Notes: generated from the sequence alone by a model not told the origin. A stretch of DNA of 64,000 nucleotides from Cruorifilaria tuberocauda (GCA_013365365.1 JABVXU010000056.1:62001-126000), one strand, 5' to 3'. Positions 35,546 through 49,549 are shown, counted from the stretch's first letter. Numbers and translations are program-made.

Positions 35546-38500
35546 TTAAATACAGGAATGACCACATCCAGTCGGGCACTTCTTGTTTGAAGCAAACCAT
35601 TCTGCATAATGATGAGGATGACCACCATGCGTACATCCACGACACCAACTCCAAATACCATGAACCGGCAAAGAGCTGGAACACCGAAAGATCGTTTATA
35701 ACTTAATTACATTGACCGTGATTCATCTTATTATCCTTACACAAATGGAATTTCGACGGTAAGATTGGTTGCTTCTGTTCCTTATTTTGGGAAATTTTTG
35801 GTTCTATAGATTAAAGTTGTTTTAGAATTTAAATTATGCAATGGAAAAATAAAAAAATCAGCACCAAAGAGAACAGTTGAAGTTGAATTTCTTGAGACAT
35901 TTCTTACAATACGGTGATGAAGTCGCAGATACTGTCTTGCATTTCGCACATAACAGTTTGATCGAAGTGCTCTACAATATAGTAACAATGAATTGATTGC
36001 ATGAACTCATGAATTACAAAAATTGATAAGTCAAAACAAGATCAAGGTCAGAAATAAATTATTGGACTTAAACAACTTTTTCTAAATCATTGGGATTACA
36101 AGAAAAATGATCACTGCAATTTTAACACTACCTCGTTGCTCAGATTACTAACAGCTGCGATCCAACATAATTTGATTACTTCAGCGGCTGTATTCCATAA
36201 TTCATAACATTCAAGCATATCTGTACACATCAAATTATATAAAGTTTATTAAATGACCTTGATTCAATTTAAGCGAAAGAAAAATATCAAAACTTTCACA
36301 CTATCCGTTTAGGAAAATATGACAAGAATCCAATTCAGCATTTTCTTCATTTCTTAACAAATTCCAGAAACAAAAAAAAAGCGTTTTTATAACCATTATC
36401 ATTATTTAGTTGTAGTCGAAAAAAATTTCTTGATTTAAATCAATATAACATAATGTTACGAAATTAATAAATTTTTAAACAATAATATTAGTGTTAAACA
36501 TATGTGCAACCCAATAATCGCAGAAAAATTAGGAACTAAAATACAATGCTTACCGATATAATCTAGGAACCATAGCTTTTGAGTACCTAGATCGATGAAT
36601 TCCTTCGATTTTTCTCCTAGTACTAATAACACAGATACACATGTTTGAACATCACCCTATAATGCATTTATTGTAACATCTTCTCAATGAATTTTTTTCC
36701 GATTCCATAAACAATTATCGTATTAATTGCAAGATTCGCTACACTGTAAAACATTGGAGCTACCTGGTACGTTCGATCCGATTAAAAAGATAAGGCTAAA
36801 GTTTTTATAACGCAGCACATAACTTCAAATTATATAAGATTCACTCCGTTAAATGTGAAAAATATTTATTACGTTTCCAATTCGACAAATCAAAGTTAAA
36901 AATTCCACATTCCTCACCATACAATGCTGCATATTATCCAAATAAGCTTAATTTATTCAAATATTACCGGGAACTCAAATCAAATTTTCAATAGATTATA
37001 ATAAAATGCTTACCAAATCAGAATAAAAATTGAACATGGAACATAATATAGGAAGAGGATCCCATGACGGAGTACAGGCAAGCTCGGTTTTGATTCTTAA
37101 ATTTCCTTTAAAAAAGAAATTTACTCGAACTTAATTGTAAGGATTTTATGGAGTCTGGGCTTATTATTTTTTGGCCATTCTCATTCAGCTGTTCTACCTA
37201 TCAATAGCTTTATTTTTCATTTTGATAGCTACTATGATTGTTGTTATAATGAAAATTTTGCATCATTATATTTCAGAACTTTTTTGGCAGCTTCATAAAA
37301 TGGAAAGGTTTAACAGTTAGCATCATGGACCTTGCTACTAATGTAGAGTGGTATAAATACTATTTCATAATAAAGATGCAAATTTATAAAGCTAAAATCA
37401 AGGCAATTATAGCGAATGTCTCAAAAGCTTATTGATGATATATAAAATTAAACGCTAACTTTTAACATCATTTCATAATTCAGTTTCACGTAGAGAAAAG
37501 TATCGGATAAAAAAACTACCAATCTGAAATCGCTTCAGTTCATTTGTATGATTCGGCATTCTGTCATCAAGTTGCTCCTCAGAACTTGGAGAGCAACTTG
37601 TTTCACCGGCTTCAAATTCTTCATATGGTCGAGGTACAAAAGCTTCCATCTTTAGATTTGTTGGAGCTTTGAAATCACTGTAAAAAACACTTTGCAAAAT
37701 TAAAATTTTGCATCAATGCTTCGTAAAGCTGACTATATAATGAATAATGCTAACAATAATCTTGTTCTCATAATTTCTTCATATGGTTCATTGGACGATT
37801 AAGATCATGTAACTATGTTTATAACTGAATCAACTTTGAAAAAAATTAGAAAATTCGAAGGAATTTTTCGAAGATTTAATTACTAACTACGAAAATATGA
37901 ATTCCGAAAGATCGGTATTCAGTCCATCAAAGTTCAGCTCGTTATCACCAAAATAGAAATCTGATAAAGTAGAAGCTATTTGCGGAACTACGCCCGAAAA
38001 TATAGACTCCGTAACATCTTGGCCATCCACGTTTCGTACCACTCCACCAGATGATAAACTCGAGGGGAAGCGAGATTGCACTGCCACATCACTTGCACTA
38101 GCACCATTATCTTTGGCTGAATGAAACTTTCTTAAAATTGATATCTAATATTCCTCTCATTTGCCAATTTTTTGAAATTTTGAATCACAATACTCAATTA
38201 TTGGTCTGCCAAATATTATTTCAAAGTTCGGAAGAAGAAAGAAAAAGTAACTTTGACAGCAAAATAACTCTTAAAAAGAATAATTTTTTAATATTTCTAT
38301 TAGTACTTACTTTCCGCATTTTCATAATTACCAGCAGAAGTTTCCTCATTCTTTGGTTTATCAAAAAATGAAGTAAATGCACAGATAAGACCGACGATAC
38401 GCCACGTATGAGCGATATCATATTTCTTTAGATCTTCAGCTACATGACTGTTATGAAAACATAACGATGAAGCGTCTTCACCATACAGTTTGTATCTGAA

Positions 38501-41244
38501 TAAATGCATAATACGATTGTTACTGTACAACACTGATGGAAATAACTACAAAACTGTAAATTTTCCATCTTACAGAGGATCGATATAAGATGCGATCGAA
38601 AGTAATCAGCTTCAATAATATGAAAATTTGAATTGCTTAAATAAAATAAATAGAGCGAAAATGCTACTTTTATTGATTAATGACAATACTAAAAAATTAA
38701 TGAGTAAGGACAATACTAAAAAATTAATGACGGAGGAAAAATTTGATGTGAAACCCACTAACCTTTTAGCTAAAATTATAAAGTGTTGTGGAGAAACTTG
38801 AACGTTTGTTTCAGTTGGTTTACAGCAAATCAAATAACTCGGAATACTTGACTGGAACGGGTCATACTTCCGTCTCCTTGGTGCAAATGCTTCACCTTTG
38901 CGCGCTTTCTCCTGTTCAACCAATGACTCATTTTTCAAATTCAACTGACTGCTTACTGGAATATTAAAAAACTATTCACCGGAAATTCCTGAATAGTACA
39001 ACTTCATTGTGCTATTTCAATTTCTAATTCTCAAAAAATTAGCATAAAAAACTATGATTGAAAAGAAAACTCTCTGACTAGATCTAATGAGCTTTTTATT
39101 CATCGCTATAGAAACATTTTCCTAATTCGTTATTTCTTGTTTAAAAAAATGAAGCTCATTTTATATCTCAGAAAGTTTGTTTGCTGCGTCTTCTGAATCG
39201 GAGAAAAGCATTATTCTAGATTTCTAAATTTAAAATTATCTTAATAACTTGAAACGTATTACTTTTTCTCCCATTCTCCCATTTGTGATAAAGATGCATT
39301 TACATTTGATACATACAAAAGCAGTGATTACCTGCAATAGCTATGGTGCCAGCAGGTGATATGTCAACTGCGACATCACTCACATGGTTCATTGGGTGAT
39401 GAGCATTTTCTACAAAATGCATGACCATTAATCCATCTTTGCCGGCTGATAGAAATATTTCTGAATCATCTTCTTTCCAAGCCAGATCTTGAAATACACA
39501 TTTTTATTGTTTATTTATGAGTGTAAATGAATGTTATAATTACTGACACTTACCAGAGCATATATCGCGATGTTCATCAAAACTAGCAAAAGGCAAAAAT
39601 GGTCTTCGTATATCCCAAACGTGTATGTTTATATCACTCACCACGGAACAGCTAGCTACCTAGAACAATGTAGTAATGTAGTAAACTTGATATAAACTAA
39701 TTAATACAAATGTCCATCTGCATCAATAAAAGATATTTAAATATTTTTAAGTTACTTGGTATTTATGCATTGGTCTCCAGTAAACTCGGGAAACAGATGC
39801 TGTAGCTTCCACTGAATACATTGATGAATTTGACTGACTTTCGGAACGATCGAACCATTTCCAGATCTTCAATTTTATCAGCAGTATGAAATAAGTCTAT
39901 CAATAAGTACAAATATGTTTACATTAATTTATTAAAAAAAATTAAAATATAAAAAAATAAAAAAATTCATTAAAAAAAGTTACTCTTTTTTGAGAGAGAA
40001 AGTCACCCTTATAAATTTATCTCTGCCAGCGGTAGCAATCAAATTCTGATCGTCATAATTTGGATTTAATGCAACACTAGAGGGACCGTGATGTGCTACA
40101 AACTGGTGTAGTGGTCGGTCATTTTTACGCAAATCCCAGAAACGTACAGAACCACCATCATCTGCAGCTACAAATATATCGTAGTGGCTAGGATGAATAC
40201 CAAATTGCATATCACGAATAGGGTCACATGAACCGCTCCTGAAATTGAATTAATACATAAAATTTAATTAAAATAACTTATTGTGATGGTGTGAAATCAT
40301 CGAAAATTAAACAAATTACCATCAGAAAAGTGTATTTACAGCAGCAATAATATTGTAAACTAATATTACAATAGCTTACATAAATTTTTTGACAGGTTCC
40401 GGCATTCGAAAATCGTACTGAATCACTGCTGCATCTTTGGCTCCACTAATCAGCGTATTATGATCAGTATGATGAAAGCATACTTTGGTTGCTGAACGAG
40501 TATGCGCCTTGTAGGTACGGTCTGCAAAACAACACACTGTTGCAATTAATTTTCCAATTAATTATTTTCAAAAATTTCTTATACATTTCTAAATTAATCT
40601 TTCCGCATTACTTCACTTATTCAAAGAATAGGTAAAATGAAATACGTAGGGCAGCTTTATCGACATTCCACAGGACCACAGCTCCATTTGTTGATGTTGT
40701 AGCTATCATATTATCTAAAAAAATAACCTCTGAAAAGAAAATTTAATATTTGCAGTTTTTAGTGCTCCGTGTACAGTATCAGCTGAAATTAGCACAGAAA
40801 TTATATTTAATATAGCATCGCCCTTCACTATATTATATAAATAATTAAAAAGACTCCCGTCAAGGAAACAACGATGAAAGATAAACCAATTATATGACTC
40901 CACGATACATGACTTGCTGAATACATTAAATTTAACCGCCGACTGCGTACTGAACGAAAATCAGCAACAAAATTGAATCCATTCTGCTCAATTGCAAAAA
41001 TTTTCAATACTGAAATATTGTAAACAATTTTGATATTTTAAGAAAGTATTAGAGAAGCTATATTTCATCAAATATCTAGATTAACTTTATAAGGTCAAAA
41101 TTAAATTGGAAAAAAAGACGACGAACATCCTTTACTGCCAGCAGCTGCTACTCGCGTAAAATATTTATTCGGAGCAATCGAATCAATTTGTTCCTGCAAA
41201 TCGACAATGACACTTTGTCGATGACTTTCCTCTCCTCTATGCAT
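35546..41244 (-). CDS. WDR24: WDR24, GATOR2 complex subunit (about 772 aa, 17 exons)
   Basis: GATOR2 signals amino-acid sufficiency to mTORC1 at the lysosome. Exons: 41244-41136, 41009-40899, 40714-40646, 40521-40380, 40238-40007, 39866-39756, 39659-39554, 39487-39332, 38955-38763, 38495-38311, 38116-37891, 37677-37520, 37105-37014, 36656-36554, 36220-36132, 35971-35865, 35675-35546. All phases join, and the length is near the human 790 aa. Residues 1 to about 340 are WD40 repeats, e.g. GGSVRFWDLRKNDRPLHQF and NIHVWDIRRPFLPFASFDEH. A middle helical part (ASSLCFHNSHVAEDLKKYDI) and GDVQTCVSVLLVLGEKS match the family. The last 75 residues are the zinc-binding end: CAKC, CKKC, CSLC, WCRGCTHGGHPHH, then KKCPTGCGHSC. 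Between lies a poorly conserved Ser/acid-rich region. The acceptor TATTACAG at 41252 lies seven bases before the ATG, so the start is well supported and trans-splicing likely. Confidence 0.95.
38682..38730. repeat. 22-base tandem duplication in WDR24 intron 9
   Basis: Two identical 22-base copies at 38682-38703 and 38709-38730, period 27. A recent local duplication inside an intron, with no effect on coding. Confidence 0.85.
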
Positions 41245-41251
41245 CGCTTTT

Positions 41252-41254
41252 CTG
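41252..41254 (-). other. probable spliced-leader acceptor for WDR24
   Basis: On the minus strand GAGTTATATTACAG precedes AAAAGCG and the WDR24 ATG. The MRE11 stop lies 445 bases upstream, and a minus-strand AATAAA (41627-41632) sits between them, about 60 bases after that stop. This is the arrangement expected at an operon junction in nematodes. Confidence 0.6.
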
Positions 41255-41689
41255 TAATATAACTCATTTAAAAACCAAAGGAACACACTTCTAGCGAAAA
41301 ATTCACGGGAAATAAATTTCCACTTGATCACCGTGCAAAAACATTCTAATATTCTTGATGAATGTATATTTAATTGAGAATAGCTGATATTGTACCCCTT
41401 ACTAGTTTTTATCTCTTATTCTTAATGTTAGTACCATTTCTTAGTCTTCAATGCAGTATTCTTGATAAATAAAAGAGCTTTCTTTGCAGATATGGTTTAA
41501 AAAATGTATGGAAATTGAAATTCAACACTAATTCCGAGAGATCATTTAAACAGCATTTCATTGAATAGACGATAAACGGAAGATAACTGCAGTACTTTGA
41601 GTATTTTCTAAATAAAAATCAAAAAATTTATTTCAAACATTCATTACATGTATACTGGACATTAACTGCCGCAAAACAAAAAAAATACA

Positions 41690-44600
41690 TCATTCATCTG
41701 AATTTTTCAGTCCTTGAATACTAATACTCCGGGCTTTTTTAATGTCCGAATTTATTAAATCTTCGAACTGCTCCAGAAATTGGTGGCTTGGCTGCAAAAA
41801 AAGGCAACAATAATAAGAAATGAATCATTCATACATACAAATAGAAATTTTGATTTGCTTAAGGAATGTTAATCTTTGCGTAAACGTCTACTTTGGACAC
41901 CTTTATATTTACAACACCAAATAAAAGTATTAAATTAAGAGTGATACTCACAATTTTATCAAAGGAAAGAAAATCGTCGTATGAAACTTTGCAAAGAGCA
42001 TCAATTAACTTCTTCTTTTTAATATTTAAATTTTCAATGAGCGGCTTATTTTTAACTCGTTTTCCATCTTCCTGGTCAACTTGAAATTTCATAACATCGT
42101 TCAGTGTTTCCGTATCGAGTACCATAAGTTCATCGCCATCCTGTGTAGCAAAATGAGTGTTAACCTGGAATAAACATAAAACTTGGCAAAAATATTTCTA
42201 CTCGAAAATCTCTATAAATATTTCAAAGAAATAATTGCTTAAAACAAATATGTACATAAACTCATTAAAAGTGTAATGTGAAAAGCAAGAAACAAACTTG
42301 TAATAGCGAAATGAAATTATAACTACATTACATCCTTGAAATCGGTGCAACTGTGTCATATTTTTAATTCAGTTTCTAGAGAAAACGTAAACGACAGAAT
42401 CATTTGATCATTAAAAGTACGCAACTCGGATCAAAAAGACTAATAAAATTTTTGATAGACATATAAGTCTTATCAGCTCAGCTAAAAGCGAAATATTTTA
42501 TAGGTCAGTAGTTTCTCTGCCATAAATATTTTTTTAAAGAGAAACCTTACAATTTCTTCAATCGTTGCTGTTTTTTCTATAATTGTGGCAGCTTTGAAAC
42601 CTTCCCTTTTCTTCTCTTCTTTTTTTGATTTCATTATTTTAACAGTTATCATATCAGATGGATTTGCTACTCGTTTTGTATATGCAGCACCAAATTGTCG
42701 ACAATTTAATTTCTAGAATAATAAATCATTTCATCAGAAAAACATAAGAATTTTTGACAAACAAATTGCCTCCTGCAATAATCAATCTTTCCTTATTATG
42801 TCAACAGCATGCACTGAAACAGCTTACCATAATATTGGTCCATGATTCAGGATAAGTTACTCGAAGGCGTAATAACGGGGGATAAGATTGCCTTGTCGTT
42901 CTTACTTTTTCAGCTTCTGCTAACATTTTTTCAACTTCCGCTGCTATTACCTTTTCATCCTTCAAAATTTTGATAGCATAAAGAGTGAAAATAAAAAGGA
43001 TGTCTATCAACTATATAATCTTCAAACAAAAAACAGAGCAAACTCACAGGCATGTTTTTTGGTCTGCCATTTTTTGATGCAGTGGAAGGAGGTTTGATAG
43101 TAATTGCTAAATCAGCGAAAAGCATTTGCCGAGGTGTTTCTAGAGCTATTTTCTGGGAAAAGAATTTGCGTCCACTAATTGTTATAAGAGCAATATGTTT
43201 TGGTTTTGCTTCTTCTGGTGAAAGAGCAGTAGCTATGGTACTACCTGGCTGTATTATATAGAAACCTGAAACATACATGATCCATAAAATGAAAAACAAT
43301 GTATGGGATTTTCGAGAAAGTGTGATTTAGAACTGAATAGAAGTTGAAATCTCAACAAGCTTATTAATCCTTACCATCACCGCAAACATCAACACCACTT
43401 TCGTAATATTGCGGATCTATAAATAATTATCAATTAATAAACGCAACAATTTGAAATAACTTATACACCTATTTTCAAAAGCTAAGAGCTATGCATGAAG
43501 GACCAAATGGATGAGAGAAGAAATTTAAAGTTTCAAGTAATTATTCAATTTAAGCCAAAAATGGAACTGCATTTCTACGAAATTCATCCTTATAATGATT
43601 CAATCAATATGCTTATGTTCATATTTATTCAAGGATTATGCAAAAATCATCATTTATACAAGCACTCAGCAACCTGCAATTGGGAATCCAAATAACTTAC
43701 CAATTTTACACTCATGCTCGTGCCCCCAAATAACGAGATCAAAAAATGATGGAATAAGATTTTCGGGCAGATGTCCTCCAGTTGATCGTTCACGTGTTCG
43801 CACCGGTCGATTTTGATGTAAAACTAGTATATTAAACCATGACTCTGTATCTTCTTTGGGACGTAAAAACCGAACTTCCTCTTCTAAAAAATACTTCAGT
43901 TTCAAATTCCTTGACAGTTTCAAACACAAAATATATAATATTTAAAAACGAAATCAGATATACCCATCATGAGAAAAAACATCTAATAATATCATTTCAA
44001 GGTTAAAAGAATCAAACCTCGAAATGCTCTACATAAGCGATCATCCCGCTGATTGCCAATGCCATATAATGCTAATTTTGTTTTTCCTTTCATTAAAAGT
44101 AATGGTGAAATAACAAATTTGTCAATTTCTTCAAATTTACCAAACAAATTGAGGAGGCCTGATTCATGTAACACATCTAGCGCTGTTAAACCCTTCAAAT
44201 TTCCTCGCATTAAAAAAAAAATTAAAAATAATATGAACAATCAGAGCAGCTTTCTAAATATGGCTGCCAATATTATGATAACCTAAAGTTTGATTATATG
44301 TGAGCTTTAAATACTAACGAATTGAGTTCTTCGAAACAGTAATTTGATCCTACATGTATTATGATGTGCTACGATAAATTATGTTAACAGACTTAATTCT
44401 AACCTTCCCAGTAAGATCGTCGTGATTTCCATATATTGTGAATATTGGTAAACCAACGTTAATGTTTCTATCCTAAACGTGAAGATGTAACAAAATGACA
44501 CTGGTTTACATTAAATATACTCATATTAATACATGATACAAAAATATTATAAGAACTACAAGATTAATTTTATATTTGTGTTCAATTCAATAGGATGTGA

Positions 44601-45448
44601 AAGCTTTTTAAAGAAATATAATTTAAAAAGGAAATAATACCTCGTAATTTACATTGCCGAAAGCGCTATGTGCAAAATTAACAGCCGGATCACTCAAAAA
44701 ACGAAGAGCCACGGGACGATCGTTCAAACAATATTGACGAAGTAATCGTGTGACGCGATGTTGCATTTCACGAGATGGATTATTTTCGTGGTATAAATCG
44801 CCACCTTAAATCGATTTCGTTCCAGATTCATACAATCAATTTTAACACCTTTCATTTAAATATTTGTGAATCTAACCATTTGGCTTCAATCAGTCTCAAA
44901 TCCAACACATTACTTAGGACGTTCACAAAGATGTCCATCATATTTCAGTACTATTCGATTGCTACTCATCATAATAAATTTATTATTTCAGTCTTACATC
45001 TAAGGTTTTACGATTTAATTTATATAATAAGAATTTCACTCTGTATATGAATATTTTTTGATTAAAAAAGACTAAATAAAGACAAAAATACCGAGCAAGA
45101 GAAAATCAACTTCTTCTCTGCTGGCAATTTGTAGAACTTCTTCAAACGTTCTTATCGAATCTTCATCACGGCCCAAAATTTTCTCCGCAAATCCTATATG
45201 CAAGTCGGTAGCAACCAATATTCGCACCTTTGAATAAGATTATGCTATAAATATATGAATTATCTTATAAATGTATGGAAAATTTCTTTTAATTCCATCA
45301 GCAATTATACAACAGTATACATATCCCTGATTATTTAGAATAAAACTAACAAACGATAAAATGACCAAGTGAATCAACTAACATGATCATTTTGCGGTGT
45401 TTCTTCGATCTCTGATGATTTTACAAATGTTTCCCGAGGTTGTGTCAT
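41690..45448 (-). CDS. mre-11: MRE11 double-strand-break repair nuclease (about 553 aa, 12 exons)
   Basis: This is the nuclease of the MRN complex with RAD50 and NBS1; it processes DNA ends in repair and meiosis. Exons: 45448-45383, 45227-45092, 44804-44641, 44472-44404, 44192-44018, 43883-43701, 43416-43375, 43265-43048, 42959-42828, 42712-42551, 42164-41952, 41791-41690. The five phosphoesterase motifs are visible: DLHIG (about 30-34), GGDLYHEN (68-75), YGNHDD (136-141), VLHQN (224-228) and WGHEHE (256-261). QPGSTIATALSPEEA and the capping-domain piece LRLRVTYPE follow. The protein ends soon after the RAD50-binding helices (FEDLINSDIKKARSI) and lacks the long Arg/Gly-rich tail of human MRE11 (708 aa); C. 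elegans MRE-11 is also longer. Either the tail is lost or the final exon has been missed, though the stop is clean and a polyadenylation signal follows. It is probably the first gene of an operon with WDR24. No obvious acceptor lies beside this ATG. Confidence 0.95.
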
Positions 45449-46800
45449 TATTTCAGTAAACCATTAAAAATAAGATGATAGTTTTCAATTTCAATAATAC
45501 TCAATTCTCTATTTCAAATATACAAATGCATTGTCATTGTCATTGTGTCCCATAAACACTGTAATAATAATCTATTAAGCAATGCATGCGATTTGCTGGC
45601 AAGATAAGAACTCCCGAACTTATATCCAACTGATAACTATAAAAAACAAGTGAATTTCTCGACCTGATGACACTCTTCCCTTAGAAAAAACTTGCCTGGT
45701 TCAACCGAAAACGAAACAGTTACTTTTAAGGAGAAACATTTATATAGCACTTGAATCCAGTAAAAATCAGAAGCGAAATCACTTCTTTCATATTTGAAAA
45801 TCATCACAAGCCACTACTCAGTTCAAATAATAAAAGAAAAAGTCTGTTGCATTCAATTTTATAAAGGATAATTGATCATTGCAGACAAATCTTATATGGC
45901 ATTTCAATATTGCCAATAACGGATAAATCATTCACTACCGAAGGAGTGCAAAACATAAAGAAAGTTGAACTGAATTGTTAGAATTCGCCACATATCCTTC
46001 AAAATTGGTTTCATCATTGAAAAAGGATTTTAAAGATATGGATACTACTCTCTATTTATGTTACTTTCTTATATGTTTTTCTGAATTATACAAAATAATT
46101 ACTTACTGCTTTCAAATTTGCAGTAGAAAAACAATCAAGTTGACGTTTAACTATATTCAAAAAATATTTTCCTTTTGTTAAAAGAAAAAAAATTAACAAA
46201 CATATTTAACAGCTCCAATTATTGAAAAATAATATGGAAAAACAAGAAATAATCGTTTAATTCAGAAAAAAGCAAAAAAAAAATATTTGGCTAGACATCA
46301 ACGATGCTATTACAGCAATCATATAATACTAATAATACACGTACAACTATAATACATCAGCAAGAAAGCGAAATAAGCATTCCAAATACCGAAGAGAAAT
46401 AGTGGCATTGTACCATCGTTTTATCCTTGTCCAACTCAAATGCTCCCCTCTAGGCGCGTCCACTTTCATCGCTGAAAATGTTTTGAGCTTTAAAACTTTA
46501 AGGCTAGCCATCCGAATGCTAAGATGAATATTACAAAAGTTCAGTTTTTACTGATCTAGCTTTTTCCGTAACTTAAGTGTTGTAATTCTATTTGATTAAT
46601 TATAGTTAAACTTCTCAACACATCATCATCCTTATCGAAATATTTGGGACTGGAAAAATTTGAGAGCAGCATTAAATTCTAGAATAATACGGCAAATAAC
46701 TTAATTTCACACATGCCAGATATATCCCTATAAGATGTAGGCATTAAATTTAACATTCAAAATACCGAATGAAGACCTGTTATATATTAAATTACAAGAG
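45449..46800. other. intergenic, LUC7L3 to MRE11
   Basis: A 1.35 kb gap between leftward genes, presumably the MRE11 promoter and the LUC7L3 3' UTR. No supported exon or RNA gene. Confidence 0.55.
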
Positions 46801-49549
46801 TTAATAAAAGATTACTCTGTGTCGATCCCGGTCGTCTCTTCTATCTCGATGTCTGTCAGAATAGCGATCGTAGCGTCGATCATCATCTCGCCGTGAACGA
46901 GGAGAACGATGTCGATGTCTGTAATCAGCAATGTAAATTTTGTTTATAAACAATTTCTATAATATATATCAAAAATTTCCTTAGCAATTTACTTCATCTT
47001 ACAGTTATTGTCTCTACATAAAGTAATTTCGCTATATTTTGTTTCAAACCTTAAAAAGGAAGTTAAGTATTAATTATACTATTCTTTTGGAGAAAACACA
47101 ACTAAAAATTAAAACACCTTTTTAAAAGATGGATAGGCGTCAAAAACTGATAATAAACATACCCGCGATCTCTATCATCCCGTCTTCGATCTCGATCTTT
47201 ATCCCTATCTCTCTCCCTATCACGATCCCTTTCTCTATCTCGATCTCTTTCATTCCTCCGTTCTCTCTCATCTCGCTCTTTCCGTTCACGATCTTTCTTT
47301 TCCTTGTCTTCACGCTCTATTTTCCCCTAAATTAGTTATAAATTATTAAACAAATGTAAATTTTGTACAACAATACCACTGAAATAATATCTGATTTGAA
47401 TTCATTTCCTCAAATAAACCTGCAAAATGCAACGGAGAAAGATAAATAAGACGTTCATAACATTTGTTGCCGAATAAGATCTAATCATTAAAACCAAATG
47501 GACTGATTAGTTCTCATTACAAAACTCGACTCATATAAATATAAGCAAAATAAATAATAACGAAGTTTAACCACTACCATCTCCAACAAGCATTTTTGAT
47601 GAAATTTTCGATTATGACAAACCTTTCGTTTTTCTTCTCGTTTTCGATCCATTTCTTCAATTGTCGCTCTGATTCTTGCATATGCCATATGCTGTTTACC
47701 GGCATAATGATCATCTATTCGTTGTTGCACATCATTTACGAGCATGAAACATCCGCAAACCTAGAAGAACTTTAGTTTCAAAACAAATTTCATAGAAACT
47801 TACTTTTCTACATAGCACCGTAAAAATGATATCACTTTCTGCAGCTATCTCTTCCTGTTCTCGACAAATTTCTAAATTGTCTTGAAAAAAATTAATCTTC
47901 CTCCAATTTAACCATTCTGATTGCAGAATAATACTGTATAAAATATACTGTATAAACAGGAACAGCGCAAATCAACCTGACAAACTTCCATCGGCTTCGA
48001 AAGCTGATTGGCGAGATCCTCAATATGGCTTGTGGGATTCGCTGACTGCGCCAACAAACGATCCAAAGCCGCACGCTCTTGTTTGAATTTATCGGCTTGT
48101 CGCACTTGCTCTTTCGCTTCATCCACTTTACCCAATGCCCCCAAGGCTTCGGCCTTTAATATTAAAAACAAACCAGTTATTATGTTTTCTGTAATGTTGA
48201 ATGGTAGCATTAGCAGTGAAGCGAACGCGTTAACACAATAAAAATGATATGATGGGAAACCTGAGGTATACACGATTTGGCGTTTTGGCTCCAAAGCACG
48301 GAATTTGCTCACAAGTGTAGGAAGCCTAAAGAAAAATTCCTTTTTAAAGGCATTTTAAACGCTTTTTCGCACCTAGAAAGACCTCCAATATTCAGGCAAG
48401 AAGCAATAAAAATGGATTTTCCACCAGTGAGGATGTCGATTAGAGGAAGGATACGCGAGCAAACTGATGTGATAATTTTTGCAACAGAGGCGAAAAAGAA
48501 TGAAAATGGAAAAAGATAATGGATGTAAGGCAAAGAATTTACTATTCAAAAAAAAAATTAGAAAATAAATTTGAAAGTTTCATGCAACAGGAAATTCTAA
48601 AAATTTCAAGAACTAAGCAATTTAGTGACTAATATGAAATATAGAATATAAGAATGGAGAAAGCATATGAATAAACAAATGGCAGCCGTTTTCGACAAAA
48701 AAAATTTCAAAAAAATGAAAAATTTGGAATACTAATCTAATAAATGCATTACTCTCGTTCATAAAACAATATAAATGATATTAGCGTTGGAGAAAAAGTG
48801 TTTACAAAGAAAGTTAAGCTGATTTTGCAACAGAGTTACTTCTGCATTTTTACTGCGTCAACGGCTGCCAATAGAGAGGAGGAAAAAATTACTTTTTCCA
48901 TACAATCGTTGATTTTGGCAGAAAGATTAGACTGCTGCTCAGCAATAAGCTCCTTTTGCCTGCGTTGCGCATCTGTTTCACCCTCACCGCCTTCTTTTGA
49001 AGCATCTGCAACAGGCAATTCTAAATATTCTCAAAATTCAAGTTTTAATTAAGAAACAAATTTGTCATCTAATCTCGATATATCGCAAACTTCTCAATTG
49101 CAACTTTCATGCTCACAAACCTTTAATGACCGGTTGTGTCATTGCAAGACGACGTTCATTCTTTTCAATTTTCCGACGTACTTCATCATCCAAACGACGA
49201 ATTTTATTCAAAAACTCTTCCTCATATCCTAATTTCTCAAAACGACTGCTTTCACGATATTTAAGTCGTAAAGCTGGATCATGAATCTGTAAATGAACAC
49301 TGTTTGTGCTAATACATCACAACTTTTTTATGAATGATTCGCATTTGACTGATTTAGAACAACCTTTGGACAAAAACCAAGATCAGCTTTCGTATTCCTG
49401 AACATTTCATTTGGGCAGAACGCAACTAAGAAATTCTTGCACACATCAGGTTCATCGAAATCCGGCTCATCCGTATCACCAATATCTGCATTTCGCTTTA
49501 CCCCCATTAGTTCATTTAGCATTTGTGCCATCTGTTCTGTGGCCGACAT
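46801..49549 (-). CDS. LUC7L3-type U1 snRNP-associated splicing factor (about 353 aa, 7 exons)
   Basis: LUC7 proteins bind U1 snRNP and influence 5' splice-site choice in the nucleus. Exons: 49549-49364, 49286-49121, 49005-48893, 48153-47977, 47760-47623, 47326-47163, 46918-46801. The first zinc finger is VCKNFLVAFCPNEMF...FCPKIHD, with Cys 37, 45, 60 and His 64. A coiled-coil linker follows (NLSAKINDCMEK then ALGALGKVDEAKEQV). The second finger is MEVCQVCGCF...DDHYAGKQH, with Cys 213, 216 and His 232, 238. FCPNEMFRNTKADLG and GKQHMAYARIRATIEEM are closer to LUC7L3 (CROP) than to LUC7L/LUC7L2. Residues 261-353 are an Arg/Asp/Glu tail made of RD and RE dipeptides with few serines. TGTGTTATAG lies 13 bases before the chosen ATG, supporting that start; an upstream in-frame ATG (49576) would lie beyond this acceptor. 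Confidence 0.93.

Noticed and set aside
48264..48328. Possible extra exon inside LUC7L3 intron 3 with acceptor and donor
   Set aside because: It is 65 bases long and would shift the frame; exons 3 and 4 join perfectly without it.
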